A stretch of 64,000 bases of DNA, taken from Sinomonas atrocyanea (GTDB lineage: Bacteria; Actinomycetota; Actinomycetes; Actinomycetales; Micrococcaceae). The notes beneath the pieces are model-generated. The model had not been told where the DNA came from and made no database searches. It worked only from the letters and a program-made list of their open reading frames with translations. Position numbers and translations under genes: made by a program. The stretch's first letter is position 1. Every line of letters begins with the position of its first letter. The stretch is from positions 1 through 64,000 of the forward strand of contig NZ_JAUSTE010000012.1 in NCBI RefSeq assembly GCF_030812675.1, read 5' to 3'. Below, piece by piece: positions 63,145 through 64,000 of the stretch.

Positions 63145-63180
63145 ACGCTACCGGAATTGGCACTGTCGGATGATGCCAAT
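63145..63180. promoter_or_regulatory. MocR promoter and inverted repeat (candidate operator)
   Basis: TAGCGT on the minus strand (63150-63145) is the -10 of the MocR gene. ATTGGCA (63156-63162) and TGCCAAT (63174-63180) are perfect inverted arms around an 11-base spacer between the two divergent genes. Confidence 0.55.
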
Positions 63181-63199
63181 ACTCCGGGAGAGTGGTCCC

Positions 63200-63889
63200 G
63201 TGAAAGCCTTTCTCGACAGCCGCCGCCTGCCCGTCCGGCTCGTCCGGCTCTACGTGGGGCTTGCAGCGTACGGCGTGGCCATCGCCCTCCTCCTGCGCTC
63301 GGGCCTCGGATCCTCCCCCTGGGATGTCCTCTCCCAGGGCGTGGCGCGCAGCGTCGGCCTCAGCTTCGGGATGACCACGGTGGCGGTCAGCGTCCTCGTG
63401 CTCGCCGCATGGATCCCGCTGAGGCAGCGGCCGGGCTGGGGGACGCTCTCGAACACCCTGCTCATCGGCGTGTTCGCCGACCTCGGCCTGGCATGGATCC
63501 CCGCACCGGCGGACGGGGCGCTCCACCTCCTCTGGCAGTCCGCGGCCCTCGTGGGGGGCCTCGTGCTGCTCGCCCTCGCCTCTGCCCTCTACATCGGCGC
63601 GAGGCTCGGCCCGGGCCCGCGCGACGGCCTCATGACCGGGCTCGTGGCCCGCACGGGCCGCCCCGTGTGGCTGGTGCGCTGCGCGATCGAGCTGACGGTG
63701 GTGCTGGCCGGATGGCTTCTGGGAGGGACGGTCGGGATCGGCACGGCCGTGTTCGCCTTCGGGATCGGTCCGCTCATCCAGGCCGCCATGCGCCTCCTGC
63801 GGGTGGACCTCGGGCCGCACCCGCGCCGGGTCCGGGAGGCCGGCCGCGTCCCCGACGGCCAGGGGATCAGCGGCGCCGCAGCACGCTGA
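63200..63889 (+). CDS. YczE/YyaS-like integral membrane protein
   Basis: The 229-aa protein has five to six membrane helices and the family motif GLGSSPWDVLSQGVA near the N terminus, with GPGPRDGLMTGL as its internal counterpart. The function is unproven; family members are candidate transporters under MocR control. The GTG at 63200 has GGGAG at a normal distance; an in-frame ATG at 63173 lies in the operator. It ends 23 bases inside the convergent neighbour. Confidence 0.85.
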   Translation: MKAFLDSRRLPVRLVRLYVGLAAYGVAIALLLRSGLGSSPWDVLSQGVARSVGLSFGMTTVAVSVLVLAAWIPLRQRPGWGTLSNTLLIGVFADLGLAWIPAPADGALHLLWQSAALVGGLVLLALASALYIGARLGPGPRDGLMTGLVARTGRPVWLVRCAIELTVVLAGWLLGGTVGIGTAVFAFGIGPLIQAAMRLLRVDLGPHPRRVREAGRVPDGQGISGAAAR

Positions 63890-64000
63890 GCTCGACGGCC
63901 GCCGTGGCGGCCAGATCCTCTGCCCCGGCGAGCCGCTCGAGCTCGGCGCGCTCCGTGTGGTGGCCGGCCGGGCCCATCTGGGCCAGGTCCGCCGCCGAGG
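63867..64000 (-). CDS. Unidentified protein, C-terminal fragment (cut by window end)
   Basis: The last 43 residues of a minus-strand frame are seen, ending ELERLAGAEDLAATAAVELSVLRRR before a TGA at 63869-63867. Codon use is native and the frame runs to the window edge. Too little remains to name it. Its 3' end overlaps the convergent YczE-like gene by 23 bases. Confidence 0.6.
   Translation of the reverse strand, partial: SAADLAQMGPAGHHTERAELERLAGAEDLAATAAVELSVLRRR

Overview
The window is high-GC actinobacterial chromosome, most likely a Micrococcaceae member of the Arthrobacter/Sinomonas kind. That placement is an inference from gene content: a complete Pup-proteasome locus, mycothiol synthesis (mshC), RbpA, a PafB-PafC fusion, and GTG/ATG starts that often lack a ribosome site but sit 6-7 bases behind a TANNNT -10 box. 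The first ~130 bases are extreme G-runs and look like a poor contig end.

Layout. 0.2-3 kb: divergent glycogen genes glgC/glgA. 3-10 kb: a small heat-shock protein, then a fatty-acid beta-oxidation locus (TetR regulator + acyl-CoA oxidase/dehydrogenase, divergent from thiolase - FabG4-like reductase - MaoC hydratase) with a 27-bp palindromic operator between the two arms. 10-11.4 kb: decayed DNA with the 3' half of a GPH sugar transporter. 11.6-21.7 kb: a five-gene, minus-strand, translationally coupled type I restriction-modification operon: HTH-bearing degenerate methylase-like protein, HsdM, HsdS, a 157-bp gap with a palindrome, HsdR, and a last gene of lower GC encoding a zinc-ribbon protein with a HEPN-type RNxxxH motif. 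This is the best candidate for an undescribed defence arrangement. 21.8-25 kb: a membrane protein, a lipoprotein, a 13E12/DUF222 HNH protein with a LexA-like box, and two identical tandem tRNA-Leu(GAG) genes.

25-35 kb: an M20 peptidase, an acyl-CoA dehydrogenase-like flavoprotein, an XRE-TPR regulator divergent from a polysaccharide module (one polypeptide joining a NodB deacetylase to a GT2 synthase, followed by a GH18-like lipoprotein), a BTAD regulator and lipoproteins. 35-41 kb: UppP, MshC, a PAC2 protein, a HAD phosphatase and a site-2-protease-like M50 peptidase.

40.8-52 kb: TrmI followed by the pupylation-proteasome cluster (ARC/Mpa, Dop, Pup, PrcB, PrcA, PafA), two FKBP-type isomerases and the fused PafBC DNA-damage regulator. 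52-64 kb: TatA/TatC, a Ski2-like helicase, an amidohydrolase, a possible structured RNA, a polyprenol-phosphate mannosyltransferase, RbpA, an NfeD/SPFH pair, and a MocR-type regulator divergent from a YczE-like membrane protein. The window ends inside an unidentified minus-strand gene. No CRISPR array, rRNA, complete insertion sequence or prophage was seen.
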